Positions 9,606 to 17,807 of a stretch of 64,000 nt of DNA are shown here, in pieces (position 1 is the stretch's first letter; each line of letters opens with the position of its first letter). Position numbers and translations under genes: made by a program. The notes beneath the pieces are model-generated. The model saw only the letters and a program-made list of their open reading frames with translations, made no database searches and was not told where the DNA came from. Location of the stretch: NCBI RefSeq assembly GCF_018613715.1, contig NZ_JAGGPT010000010.1, forward strand, positions 434,001-498,000, written 5' to 3'. The stretch is from Chryseobacterium sp. ISL-6 (GTDB lineage Bacteria > Bacteroidota > Bacteroidia > Flavobacteriales > Weeksellaceae).

Positions 9606-10283
9606 TTATATTTTTTCAAGAGAATAGATATTGTTAATAATCGCATAGATTACAATACCGACTGTATTTTTAGCACCTATCTTTTCAAGAACGCGCTGTC
9701 GGTGACTTTCCACCGTCCTCGGGCTTATAAAAAGCTTTTCAGCTATTTCATTATTGGTATATTCCTGACATATCAGTTTTACCACATCCTTTTCACGTTC
9801 TGAAAGTTCATCTTCCATTTCAAACAAAGATTTCTTCTTACTGGAACTGTTCATGTAGGTAAACAACATCTGATGATCTTCAGCTGTAAAGAAAACACCA
9901 TTTTTAAAAACCATTGTAATAGCGTCTATAAATGTTTTCTTATTTGAGTTCTTAGGCAGAAAAGCAGAAACTCCCAGTTTAACCATATAACCCAGAATGG
10001 AGCTTTTATAATGGGAAGAAAGAATAATAATTTTCAGATTAGGGTATTTTTCTTTAAGAATTTCAACCAGTTCAAAACCGTTCATTGGCTGCATCTGTAC
10101 ATCCACTAAAGCAATATCCGGAAAATCTTTCTCAGGTAGGTCTTCTAAACTTTTTATAAAATCTGGTCCGTTATCCGCTGTAAGGTTTACGGATATATTC
10201 TGCTCATTTGATAATAATAATTTGACACCCTCCAGAATTAACTGTTCATCATCTATTAGCGCTATTTTGATCTTGGAATTCAT
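9606..10283 (-). CDS. NarL/LuxR-type response regulator
   Basis: This 225-residue protein has a receiver domain with the acidic pocket D11-D12, phospho-acceptor Asp61 (ALVDVQM) and the conserved Lys in LPKNS. A linker leads to a LuxR-type helix-turn-helix (LSEREKDVVKLI, NNEIAEKLFISPRTVESH). It overlaps the 3' end of the kinase gene by 35 bp, so kinase and regulator are translationally coupled partners. Its targets are unknown; the adjacent DUF2235 gene is a candidate. Confidence 0.93.
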   Translation of the reverse strand: MNSKIKIALIDDEQLILEGVKLLLSNEQNISVNLTADNGPDFIKSLEDLPEKDFPDIALVDVQMQPMNGFELVEILKEKYPNLKIIILSSHYKSSILGYMVKLGVSAFLPKNSNKKTFIDAITMVFKNGVFFTAEDHQMLFTYMNSSSKKKSLFEMEDELSEREKDVVKLICQEYTNNEIAEKLFISPRTVESHRQRVLEKIGAKNTVGIVIYAIINNIYSLEKI

Positions 10284-11007
10284 TATTACGAGGAATTTTA
10301 ATGATTAAACGACTTCTTTTATTGGGTACATTTTTCCATTTATGAACAGCATTTATAGATTTGATCCTGGATTCAATATTTTTAATACCCATTCCTTTTT
10401 TCACCAGATCATAATCAAAACCCTGTCCGTTATCTGAAATAACTACGGCTGTATACTGTGAATAGTCTTTTATATAGATCCAGATTTTTGTAGCTTCTGA
10501 ATGTTTAATAACATTCGTAGTAAACTCTTGTATAATCCTGTACAGCTGAACTTCTATAAAAACATCTTTTTGTTCATAACCTGGAGCTACCTGTAATGAG
10601 ATATTAATTTTATGAGATAGATTTGCAATTAATTCTTCAATATACAAAACAAGACCCACCGATTCCAGGTTTACCGGATACAAAGAATGGGATATCGTTC
10701 TCGCAGAATCAATTAAAGCAGACATCTGTCCATAAATGTTTTTCTTAATTAATTCATCTCCCTTGGTATCGAGATTATTAAGCCACAAAGACAATATATT
10801 GAGCCTGTTCCCCATATCATCATGAATCATGACGGCAATTCGTTTCCGTTCTTCTTCCTGAGCCTTAATATTTTCTAATACCAATTTTTTCTGATGAAGA
10901 ACTTCAGCCTCATGTTGCGCATTCTTTTCTTTAATAATCCTATCTACAAAAGTTTTATAAGCCAGTAGAATAAATAATACGATAACTGCCAGGATCACAA
11001 TTATCAA
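10249..11007 (-). CDS. sensor histidine kinase, HisKA_3 family
   Basis: This is a 252-residue kinase with one N-terminal transmembrane segment (residues 2-18), a short coiled coil, and the HisKA_3 phospho-acceptor motif EERKRIAVMIHDDMG with His62. The HATPase domain shows the N-box TTNVIKH and the boxes SDNGQGFD and GMGIKNIESR. No sensory domain is fused to it, so it may receive signals through the 7-TM protein encoded 23 bp upstream. The only plausible start in frame is a TTG at 11007; the frame stays open further upstream without an ATG. Confidence 0.88.
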   Translation of the reverse strand: MIIVILAVIVLFILLAYKTFVDRIIKEKNAQHEAEVLHQKKLVLENIKAQEEERKRIAVMIHDDMGNRLNILSLWLNNLDTKGDELIKKNIYGQMSALIDSARTISHSLYPVNLESVGLVLYIEELIANLSHKINISLQVAPGYEQKDVFIEVQLYRIIQEFTTNVIKHSEATKIWIYIKDYSQYTAVVISDNGQGFDYDLVKKGMGIKNIESRIKSINAVHKWKNVPNKRSRLIIKIPRNNEFQDQNSANR

Positions 11008-11030
11008 TATTAAAAAATCAATATGTAGGG

Positions 11031-11654
11031 TTATTTCTTTAATTTGATAAATGTATATATAAAAGAACCATATAAAATACTTGACAGAATATTATTGGTT
11101 CCTAAAATTGCATAATAATTATCCTCTGACAAAGTGGCTATCTGATGCTGGATGATAAAAATAAAAACGGAGACAGAATAATAGAAAAAAATACAGGCAT
11201 CCACTAATGTAAAGCGATTAACACTTTTGTTATTCTTAATTTGCTGTAATAAAGTATACCCTGCAAAACATACAATGATGATGTTGGAAGTCACTTTTAC
11301 AACATCATCATTAAAATAGGTGTCAAAAAATTTATTTACAATTAAAAAACCTACCGTAAGGATCAATATTGGGATCAGCCCATATTTTAGTACGCCCAGT
11401 TTTCTAATGAATAAACTTGTTAACAGGAAAAATTCGCCAGCTATATAAATCGGATACAAAAATGAGGTGTCTTTATAATGAAGAACAACTGTTAAAAAAT
11501 TAGTTGCGGCTTCTATAAATAAAAGAAATCCAATATAGAACACATATTGTTTTTCTTCTTTTCTTAAAACAGAATATTTTGCAATTCCGAAAATAAAAGA
11601 AATGAGAAGCAGAATATTTGTGATACCCCACGTAGTGATAAAATAGCTATGCAT
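11031..11654 (-). CDS. seven-transmembrane protein, putative sensory partner of the kinase
   Basis: This 207-residue protein is almost wholly hydrophobic, with about seven transmembrane segments (near residues 10-28, 38-58, 66-85, 90-107, 122-140, 150-168 and 185-203) and a basic C-terminus ending KLKK. No enzyme motif is visible. It sits between a cytosolic protein (7-bp gap) and a kinase with no sensor domain (23-bp gap), so a signalling or membrane-tethering role is likely. That role is inferred from the operon only. Confidence 0.65.
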   Translation of the reverse strand: MHSYFITTWGITNILLLISFIFGIAKYSVLRKEEKQYVFYIGFLLFIEAATNFLTVVLHYKDTSFLYPIYIAGEFFLLTSLFIRKLGVLKYGLIPILILTVGFLIVNKFFDTYFNDDVVKVTSNIIIVCFAGYTLLQQIKNNKSVNRFTLVDACIFFYYSVSVFIFIIQHQIATLSEDNYYAILGTNNILSSILYGSFIYTFIKLKK

Positions 11655-11660
11655 ATATTT

Positions 11661-12389
11661 CTATAATTGACAAATCGGAGGACATGGTCTTGACCAATCG
11701 TATGTATTGGAAATTACCTCTACACTTCCTGTATTTTGTAAATCCTGAAAGAAAGAGATAAAGATCAATGTTACCAAAGGTCTCTGATAGATTTCAGAAA
11801 ATTTGATTCCAAATGAGCATACGATATAGCTAAGTCCCTCTTTCGGTGGATTCAGGTCTTCTACAGGAACATAGAATCTTTTAAAAATCCTTGCTCCCTT
11901 AAATTCCTCACACTCTCTATAGAACCATGTTGATCCTTCATCTCTCCAAAGTTCTATGGCAGCAACAGCTTTATCCTGTTCCATTATCGGCATATTAGCT
12001 ACGGGTAAATACATATCCGCAGTACGATCTACTTGCTGTAATTCTTTAGAAAGAACAGCATTTTTCACTAAGGTATACTCTTTTGTTTCTACCAAAGTAA
12101 GGTTTGTTGTTAACTCTGCAAGAATGCTATAAGGGTATTCATTAACTGCAATTTTTTGTCCGTTTGCATCAAGTGCACAAAGGATCAATACAAGTTGATT
12201 TTTATACACTCCTATTTCAGTACAGAAATCTTCACATTTATTATTTCTTTTCAGCCAGTCAATTTGATCCAGCGAAAGGGTAAAAACAAAGTTGGAGGGG
12301 ATTAACTTTTGGATTGTTGAATAATCTTTGGAACTGGTATCCCACGCGGCAATTGCGGCGGTATATTCATCTTTGTTAAGAATTGTCAT
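11661..12389 (-). CDS. uncharacterised protein with two similar halves
   Basis: This 242-residue protein has no signal peptide or membrane segment, and I do not recognise its family. The two halves look related. Residues 8-85 run EYTAAIAAWDT, then a strand, then NKCEDFCTEIGVYKNQLVLILCAL. Residues 137-215 run DKAVAAIELWRDE, then a strand, then SYIVCSFGIKFSEIYQRPLVTL. This suggests an internal domain duplication. It ends CPPICQL. It is the first gene of the leftward operon with the 7-TM protein, kinase and regulator, 7 bp ahead of the 7-TM gene, so it is probably part of that pathway. Confidence 0.6.
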   Translation of the reverse strand: MTILNKDEYTAAIAAWDTSSKDYSTIQKLIPSNFVFTLSLDQIDWLKRNNKCEDFCTEIGVYKNQLVLILCALDANGQKIAVNEYPYSILAELTTNLTLVETKEYTLVKNAVLSKELQQVDRTADMYLPVANMPIMEQDKAVAAIELWRDEGSTWFYRECEEFKGARIFKRFYVPVEDLNPPKEGLSYIVCSFGIKFSEIYQRPLVTLIFISFFQDLQNTGSVEVISNTYDWSRPCPPICQL

Positions 12390-12537
12390 ATTTTCATGGT
12401 TTTTTAGTCGTATAAAATTATATAAACTAAACTACTTATGCAAATATCTCACTTATAATTGAGGATTTATTAATCTTCATTAAAGATAAAACAATATCCT
12501 TTTTATTTCTTTTCAAATCATCAAATTATTACAATGA

Positions 12538-13158
12538 TCAATAATTCCTCACGGTAATATGATAACAGCTCTGTTGTCTTTCTTTTATGTAATAAATCCG
12601 GCCGGCATTAGCGTAATATTTCAATACTTTTTCTAAAGCAATTTCCATTTTAGGATTATATTTTAAAACATCATTAAACCGTACGTAAGAAATATCGAAA
12701 GAGTTTCCGTAATTATGAGAGCTTATTCCTAAGGACGCATTGGAATTCACTCTTCTTAATCGGCACTGGTCTTCAAGCGTCCTTGTAATTGATGAAACCG
12801 TAAAAGTATGTCCTTTTGTCTCTTTACTAAATCTGGCGCCCATTTTTTCAAGGGTTGTTTTAGCTTTAGAAACCATATAAGCTCTGCTATAATTCAATTT
12901 CTGAACCCGGTATCCTTTCCCCGTTTTTTTAATTTTATGAAACTTTCCGCTGTTGATATATTTCTGAATGGTTTTAGTATCCTTCAGTAATTTTACCCCA
13001 AAACTTTTTGAAGCATCCAGGTGAGGTTTATAAAGAGGTGTTGGTTCCACTTTTAAAACTTCATTAAGGTCATAACAGGATCCTGTATTTTTAGAGGATT
13101 GGGCATAATGAAAATGAGAAATAAAACATCCAAAAATTACACACAGAAACTTTTTCAT
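12538..13158 (-). CDS. secreted D,D-carboxypeptidase-like protein (DUF5715/M15-like)
   Basis: This encodes 206 residues. The ATG at 13158 gives a signal peptide ending FHYAQ; a TTG two codons earlier is less likely. The C-terminal half carries SSHNYGNSFDISYV and then CYHITV. This spacing matches the zinc ligands of M15-type D,D-carboxypeptidases (SxHxxGxAxD and a distal HxTV), so it may trim peptidoglycan in the periplasm. The order and motif fit are good but the domain is divergent. It is followed by the operon starting at 12389 but is separated from it by 148 bp of A+T-rich sequence. Confidence 0.65.
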   Translation of the reverse strand: MKKFLCVIFGCFISHFHYAQSSKNTGSCYDLNEVLKVEPTPLYKPHLDASKSFGVKLLKDTKTIQKYINSGKFHKIKKTGKGYRVQKLNYSRAYMVSKAKTTLEKMGARFSKETKGHTFTVSSITRTLEDQCRLRRVNSNASLGISSHNYGNSFDISYVRFNDVLKYNPKMEIALEKVLKYYANAGRIYYIKERQQSCYHITVRNY

Positions 13159-13317
13159 TCGCAAGCTTTTTAATTAAAAAACGAAAAATAAACATTTATG
13201 TGATACAATTCAACTATAAGAGAAGTATTCATAAAATATATTCTTCATTAAATACTGAATAACATTGCCATATCCACACCTGTTATTCGATTTAATTTCA
13301 TTCTTTTTAAAAATTAA

Positions 13318-13349
13318 TTTGAAAATTTGAAATTTAAACTATAAATTTG
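13318..13349 (+). promoter_or_regulatory. promoter of the aquaporin gene
   Basis: A TTTG (-33) at 13318-13321 and a TAAATTTG (-7) at 13342-13349 are separated by 20 bp. This is the full Bacteroidota housekeeping promoter pattern. The leader to the ATG at 13373 is about 18-20 nt. Confidence 0.75.
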
Positions 13350-13372
13350 GTTTCAATATAAAAATAAACATT

Positions 13373-14092
13373 ATGATAAAAAAACTTTTTGCTGAATTTT
13401 TCGGCACATTTTGGCTTGTTTTCGGTGGTTGCGGAAGTGCAGTTTTCGCTGCCGGAGTTCCCGACATTGGAATTGGACTTTTAGGTGTTGCTTTAGCATT
13501 TGGTCTTACGGTTCTCACCATGGCTTATGCTGTGGGTCATATTTCAGGAGGACACTTTAACCCTGCTGTGACTTTTGGTCTTTTAGCCGGAGGAAGATTT
13601 CCTTTCAAAGACCTGATCTCTTATGTTGCCGCCCAGTGTCTGGGTGCAATCGCAGCAGCTGCCTGCCTTTATTTTATCCTCAACGGTGCTGGAGCATTTA
13701 CTACAGAAGGACCAGGAGCTTTTGCCACCAACTTCTATGATATGCCCGGCTATCATAACAGAAGCTATTCGATGGGGGCAGCGTTCTTAGCCGAGTTTTT
13801 GTTAACTGCTTTCTTCCTGATCATTATTATGGGAGCAACGGATAAATGGGCTAACGGAAAATTCGCTGGAATTGCCATTGGCCTTGCTTTAACATTGATA
13901 CATTTAATATCAATTCCTATTACCAATACATCCGTAAATCCTGCAAGATCCCTTTCCCAGGCTCTTTTTGTAGGTGGTGCTGCGATGTCTCAACTTTGGT
14001 TGTTCTGGGTAGCTCCTATTCTTGGTGGAATTGCTGGCGGATTGATCTACAAATTCTTACTTCAACGAACAGATACCGAGGTAGCTGCTTAA
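13373..14092 (+). CDS. aqpZ: aquaporin Z-like channel
   Basis: This 239-residue MIP-family channel has six hydrophobic segments and both pore motifs: NPA in GGHFNPAVTFG and NPA in NTSVNPARSLSQAL. The water-selectivity features of AqpZ are present (short loops, Arg after the second NPA) and length is typical. A complete promoter lies just upstream and a strong terminator follows, so it is transcribed alone. It should pass water across the inner membrane. Confidence 0.93.
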   Translation: MIKKLFAEFFGTFWLVFGGCGSAVFAAGVPDIGIGLLGVALAFGLTVLTMAYAVGHISGGHFNPAVTFGLLAGGRFPFKDLISYVAAQCLGAIAAAACLYFILNGAGAFTTEGPGAFATNFYDMPGYHNRSYSMGAAFLAEFLLTAFFLIIIMGATDKWANGKFAGIAIGLALTLIHLISIPITNTSVNPARSLSQALFVGGAAMSQLWLFWVAPILGGIAGGLIYKFLLQRTDTEVAA

Positions 14093-14110
14093 TAAAAAAA
14101 TATATATCTA

Positions 14111-14145
14111 AAAAAAATCCTGTCTAAATTGGCAGGATTTTTTAT
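14111..14145. terminator. bidirectional terminator between convergent genes
   Basis: AAATCCTGTC pairs with GGCAGGATTT around TAAATT, with A- and T-tracts on either side. It serves the aquaporin gene and the convergent nuclease-like gene, whose stop at 14142 lies inside the T-tract. Confidence 0.85.
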
Positions 14146-14687
14146 TTTCTTTTTTTGATATCAAAAGGATTTTTAAAGATAAGTTCTTCGTGTTTTCCTT
14201 TGATCTCCATTTTTCGCTGTAGTAAATTAAGTGCTATTTTTCGGATAAAAAGATCTTTATCTTTTAGTTTCCAATAGGAATCCTGATGTACCTGAATAGG
14301 CTTTCTTATGAGATAAAATTCAGTTTCCCACGTATCCACATTATGATAAAATTCGATGATCCCACAATGTTCAGGAATCACATTATGATCAATCATACCC
14401 ATAGGAAGGAGAAAACTAAATGCATTACACACATAATCTCCACAGGAAATTTTATCGTGTTTTAAAAATTTCTCTCCTGTAGCAGTATTGATATAGGATT
14501 TTTTGAAATCATTTTTAAAATCACTTTTAGACAGCTTAATTTCAATTTCATGACTCAGCCCCAAAGTATTTATGATCAATATATCAGCTTCCCAATCAGA
14601 ATGAAAATGATTGGTTAAAACAATTTCTTTCTCAAAATCACAATGAGAATGGATATATGCGTGAACAAGTTCTTCTATTTTAAGCAT
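14142..14687 (-). CDS. putative PD-(D/E)XK-type nuclease-like protein
   Basis: This 181-residue cytosolic protein has the pattern EADIL, 13 residues, then EIEIKLSKSDF. That matches the D...ExK core of PD-(D/E)XK nucleases (MmcB/DUF-type). A conserved-looking Cys/His region (SCGDYVCNAF) and a PEHCGIIEF strand follow. Similar short proteins occur on phages and as solitary chromosomal genes. No phage genes are nearby. The nuclease assignment rests on this one motif and is tentative. Confidence 0.5.
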   Translation of the reverse strand: MLKIEELVHAYIHSHCDFEKEIVLTNHFHSDWEADILIINTLGLSHEIEIKLSKSDFKNDFKKSYINTATGEKFLKHDKISCGDYVCNAFSFLLPMGMIDHNVIPEHCGIIEFYHNVDTWETEFYLIRKPIQVHQDSYWKLKDKDLFIRKIALNLLQRKMEIKGKHEELIFKNPFDIKKRK

Positions 14688-14800
14688 GTTTTCTTATTTA
14701 AGAGGTCTTTAGGTGGGGGAGCTTCGGGGATTGGGGGAATTCGTATTATATTAAAATTCACGACTTATAAAAACAAAGATCGTCATTATTGTTTCTCACT

Positions 14801-15307
14801 TCAATTTTCGATCTTCTCCAGTTCGGCTATTCCGTAATCTAACCATATCCCAAAAATACCTGTTTTAGTAGGATAGGCTTCATCTTTACTAAAGGAAACC
14901 TTAGTATCCGGTTCTGTCTGACAAATAAAAAAATGTCCACCATCAATACAGTTCATCTTCCCTTTCTCATGTAAATCCGTCCAACCAAATTCTTTATATC
15001 CGTCTTCTTTATTTTTTATATCAAATAAAAATCTCTTAATAACAGCTTTTCCTTTATCACCATCTTTTTTAGAAAAAATTGTCCATCGGGCTAAATCCGA
15101 TTCATAGCGGGCAGCAACTTTTTTCGGATCGGCATCTTTTGTTCTATTAATTATTAAAGTATCAACAATTTCTGAACTTTCTTTATTTACCGAACGTACA
15201 ACATAAATTCCAGACCAAATATCAGATTTCACATCTTTTTGAGCAGACACCAAATTGGATAATCCAATCAAAAGAGAGTATAAGAACAATTTTTTAATCA
15301 CATCCAT
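14801..15307 (-). CDS. secreted protein of unknown function
   Basis: This encodes 168 residues with a signal peptide ending LSNLVSAQ. The mature protein is polar, with SGIYVVRSVN near its start, a central RWTIFSKKDGDKGKAVIKRF strand region and a C-terminal YGIAELEKIEN. I recognise no domain. It lies downstream of the LuxE-like gene in the same direction (61-bp gap), so they may be co-transcribed. Periplasmic location is inferred from the signal peptide. Confidence 0.6.
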   Translation of the reverse strand: MDVIKKLFLYSLLIGLSNLVSAQKDVKSDIWSGIYVVRSVNKESSEIVDTLIINRTKDADPKKVAARYESDLARWTIFSKKDGDKGKAVIKRFLFDIKNKEDGYKEFGWTDLHEKGKMNCIDGGHFFICQTEPDTKVSFSKDEAYPTKTGIFGIWLDYGIAELEKIEN

Positions 15308-15368
15308 ATTTTTAATCTTTTACAATGTTTTAGATGATCGCATTTTCCTGCTCAACCTGACTTCTGAT

Positions 15369-16358
15369 TTAAGAAACCAGTAAGCTGCATCCACGAATAT
15401 CAGAATGATCTATTCTTCCGAGAATCTGAAACTTCCCATCAGCAAGTGTTTTTCCTAAATCCTGTGTTGCAATAAAAGAGCAGGAATGAATATTCGCCAG
15501 GTCTATAATATTAACAGCCCCGGTTCTACCCTCTTTCTCATACGTCAATGGATCCTCTACATTTCTCACTAAAATACGCATCCAATTTGGACACTTATAT
15601 TCATTATTTCCAAGGGAATATGCCTGAGATAACAATTCTGTCATTGAATATTCTGAATAGATCTTATCTGTTTCAAAACCTTCCTGAAGAATTACCAGCA
15701 ATTCATCTTTTGTCATTTCTTCCTTTCTGCCTTTCATTCCACCGGTTTCGATCACCACTAAGTTTTCCATAAAATTTAATGATTCTCCATTTCGTTCGGA
15801 ATGACAATAATCCAGAAAATCCAAAAGCGCAAAAGAAACACCGAATAGTATCACTTTTTTATCTTTCAATGTATTTAAAAGGTCAAATAAATCGGAGTGG
15901 TTGTATAAAAAATATCCGTTTTCAGGTTTTGTGGAAGTGCTCATCAAATAATCTACCATATAAATTAATGATGAATTCTGTTTTTCCAGATAACTTGGTA
16001 ACAATCCAAGGAAAATAAAGCCCTCAGGCTTTCCGATAAACTGCTCAAAGCTTTTATAAATACTTTCACGGTACAGGGTTTCATTCGCAATGAAATGCTT
16101 AGATAAGTTCATCTGCGTGGTTCCCGAACTTTGAAAATACAGATCTGCAGATGCTTTTTTGTCCAGGATCTGATGATTCTTAAACATTTCTATTGGTAGA
16201 AATGGAATTTTTGACAGTTCACTAACTGTTTCAGGATTCACCTTAAGATAATCTACAAACTTCCTGTATATCTCAACATTCTCGTATTGATAACGAAATG
16301 TTTTCAATGAAGCATTTAAAAAATCCTGCTCAGTCTGTATGTTGAATATATTTTCCAA
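15369..16358 (-). CDS. LuxE/PaaK-like acyl-protein synthetase
   Basis: This 329-residue adenylate-forming enzyme has the AMP-binding motif FQSSGTTQMNLSKH near residue 76, a central TGGMKGR motif and EYSMTELLSQAY. This is the layout of LuxE/PaaK-type acyl-protein synthetases, which activate fatty acids; the substrate here is unknown. The start is a TTG at 16358, because the next Met is residue 58, after conserved sequence. Residues 185-196 (CHSERNGESLNF) are the translation of a REP-like palindrome at 15781-15806 and look inserted just before the conserved TGGMKGR segment. Confidence 0.78.
   Translation of the reverse strand: MENIFNIQTEQDFLNASLKTFRYQYENVEIYRKFVDYLKVNPETVSELSKIPFLPIEMFKNHQILDKKASADLYFQSSGTTQMNLSKHFIANETLYRESIYKSFEQFIGKPEGFIFLGLLPSYLEKQNSSLIYMVDYLMSTSTKPENGYFLYNHSDLFDLLNTLKDKKVILFGVSFALLDFLDYCHSERNGESLNFMENLVVIETGGMKGRKEEMTKDELLVILQEGFETDKIYSEYSMTELLSQAYSLGNNEYKCPNWMRILVRNVEDPLTYEKEGRTGAVNIIDLANIHSCSFIATQDLGKTLADGKFQILGRIDHSDIRGCSLLVS
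15781..15806. repeat. REP-like palindromic element inside a coding gene
   Basis: The stretch reads GATTCTCCATTT then CGTTCGGAATGAC. This is the familiar family of short dispersed elements of the form GTCATTC...GAATC that are usually intergenic. Here it is in frame within the LuxE-like gene. One copy is seen in the window. Confidence 0.55.
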
Positions 16359-16530
16359 TTTCTAAATTTTTAATATTCTTATCGTCTCATTTCTAATCGA
16401 TTAACCCAACATCAACCCTTTTTAATATTTTTTTAATATAAATTGAAATTTTTGGTCAAGTTATTGCAATGATGTATGCGGAATATGGATTAAAAACAGA
16501 GTGAATTTATTCATTCGAAGATTACCTCTT

Positions 16531-17322
16531 TTAGGGGTAATTTTTTTTTGTCTTTTCCTCAAAGGTCTTTAATTCAAAATCTTCTTGAAAAACACCGTAG
16601 GTAAAATAGGAAATCCAATCTCCAAGATTGATATATTTGGCATTTTGTTCCAGATCTAAAACCATCGGAAGATGACGGTGTCCATAAATAAAATAATCGA
16701 TCTTCTCAGTCTTCAGTTTCTCTTTCGAGTAGATGATCAAAAACTCTTTATCTTCCCCTAAAAATGCTTTATCTTCTTCACCAGAAATCATTTTATTTTT
16801 CTGTGAAAGATACAATGCGATCTTCATTGCAATATCCGGATGAAGCCATTTAAAAGCCCATTGTGCAATAGGATTTGTGAATAACTTTTTCATCCTTTTA
16901 TAGCCTTTATCACCAGGCCCTAAACCGTCTCCATGAGCGAGTAAAAACTGTTTACCACCCATTTCAAAATATTGTTTCTTATAAAATACAGTACAGCCGA
17001 TTTCCTCCTCGAGATAATCTTTCATCCATAGATCGTGATTGCCTACAAAGAAGTAAACATGAATACCTCTATCCTTTAATTCTGCAATCTTTCCCAATAC
17101 ACGGACGTATCCTTTCGGAATCACATATTTCCATTCATGCCAGAAATCAAAAAGGTCACCCATTAAAAATAAAACCTGAGCATCTTCTTTTATCTCGTCC
17201 ATCCAGCGGATGAACTTTTCTTCACGCACTTTGCTTTCCTTTGGGTCAGGAGCTCCAAAATGCTGATCGGAAGCAAAATACACTTTTTTTCCAGGTTCTA
17301 AATTGATGGTTGTCTTTAACAC
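16531..17322 (-). CDS. lpxH: UDP-2,3-diacylglucosamine diphosphatase
   Basis: This 263-residue metallophosphoesterase acts in lipid A synthesis, cutting UDP-2,3-diacylglucosamine to lipid X at the inner face of the membrane. The metal-binding motifs are in order: DQHFGAP, GDLFDFWHEW, GNHDLW, HGDGLGPGD and GHRHLP. The start is a GTG at 17322, as no ATG occurs before the first catalytic motif. It lies 26 bp downstream of the queD gene in the same direction, so the two are probably one transcript. Confidence 0.88.
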   Translation of the reverse strand: MLKTTINLEPGKKVYFASDQHFGAPDPKESKVREEKFIRWMDEIKEDAQVLFLMGDLFDFWHEWKYVIPKGYVRVLGKIAELKDRGIHVYFFVGNHDLWMKDYLEEEIGCTVFYKKQYFEMGGKQFLLAHGDGLGPGDKGYKRMKKLFTNPIAQWAFKWLHPDIAMKIALYLSQKNKMISGEEDKAFLGEDKEFLIIYSKEKLKTEKIDYFIYGHRHLPMVLDLEQNAKYINLGDWISYFTYGVFQEDFELKTFEEKTKKNYP

Positions 17323-17348
17323 CTATTTGAGTTTTTTGTTGGGTAAAT

Positions 17349-17795
17349 TTAAGAATTATCTTCAGCAAACCATTCTCCGTAAGAGTTTTCAGTTTCATGA
17401 AGTTTAAGATAAGCCAGAGAAACCTCAGCCGGAAGCTTAGATTTTATTTTAGCTGCAATAGCATACAGCATATTTTCGCAAGTCGGTTGAAAATTACAAT
17501 AGATCACTTTATGACCTCTTCCCTCAAGATCTTCTCCCAATTCTTTATGTGGAGACAATCCGTTAATTAAGACCGCGTGATCCCAAACATCTACAATTTC
17601 AGATTTTACAATACTTTTGATATCACCAAAATCCACTACCATCCCATTTTTAGGGTTTTCCAAATCATTTACAGGTTTTCCCTTCACTGTTACAAACAGC
17701 TTATAGGAATGTCCATGCATATTTTTACATTTTCCATCGTAATTATACAGCACATGCGCTGTTTCGAATGTAAAAATTTTTGTAATACGTATCAT
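17349..17795 (-). CDS. queD: 6-carboxytetrahydropterin synthase (QueD/PTPS family)
   Basis: This encodes a 148-residue T-fold enzyme of queuosine precursor synthesis. The zinc- and catalytic-site pattern CKNMHGHSYKL contains the CxxxHGH motif typical of QueD, with an upstream His in ETAHVLYNYDG and the C-terminal LHETENSYGEW. The ATG at 17795 is chosen over the upstream extension, which is unlike the family. A TATCTTTG box ends 4 nt before this ATG, suggesting a leaderless mRNA. lpxH follows by 26 bp. Confidence 0.88.
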   Translation of the reverse strand: MIRITKIFTFETAHVLYNYDGKCKNMHGHSYKLFVTVKGKPVNDLENPKNGMVVDFGDIKSIVKSEIVDVWDHAVLINGLSPHKELGEDLEGRGHKVIYCNFQPTCENMLYAIAAKIKSKLPAEVSLAYLKLHETENSYGEWFAEDNS

Positions 17796-17799
17796 GGTG

Positions 17800-17807
17800 C
17801 AAAGATA
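17800..17807 (-). promoter_or_regulatory. -7 promoter box of queD, leaderless spacing
   Basis: On the minus strand the box reads TATCTTTG, followed by CACC and then the ATG. Transcription would start at or next to the start codon. A -33 match is not evident. From here to 18077 no gene is seen; the reading frame that continues through it is an unlikely N-terminal extension of queD. Confidence 0.6.

Noticed and set aside
9606..12389. The two-component operon as part of a type VI secretion locus
   Set aside because: No Tss, Hcp, VgrG or ClpV genes are in the window, so the DUF2235 gene alone is not enough to claim a secretion locus.
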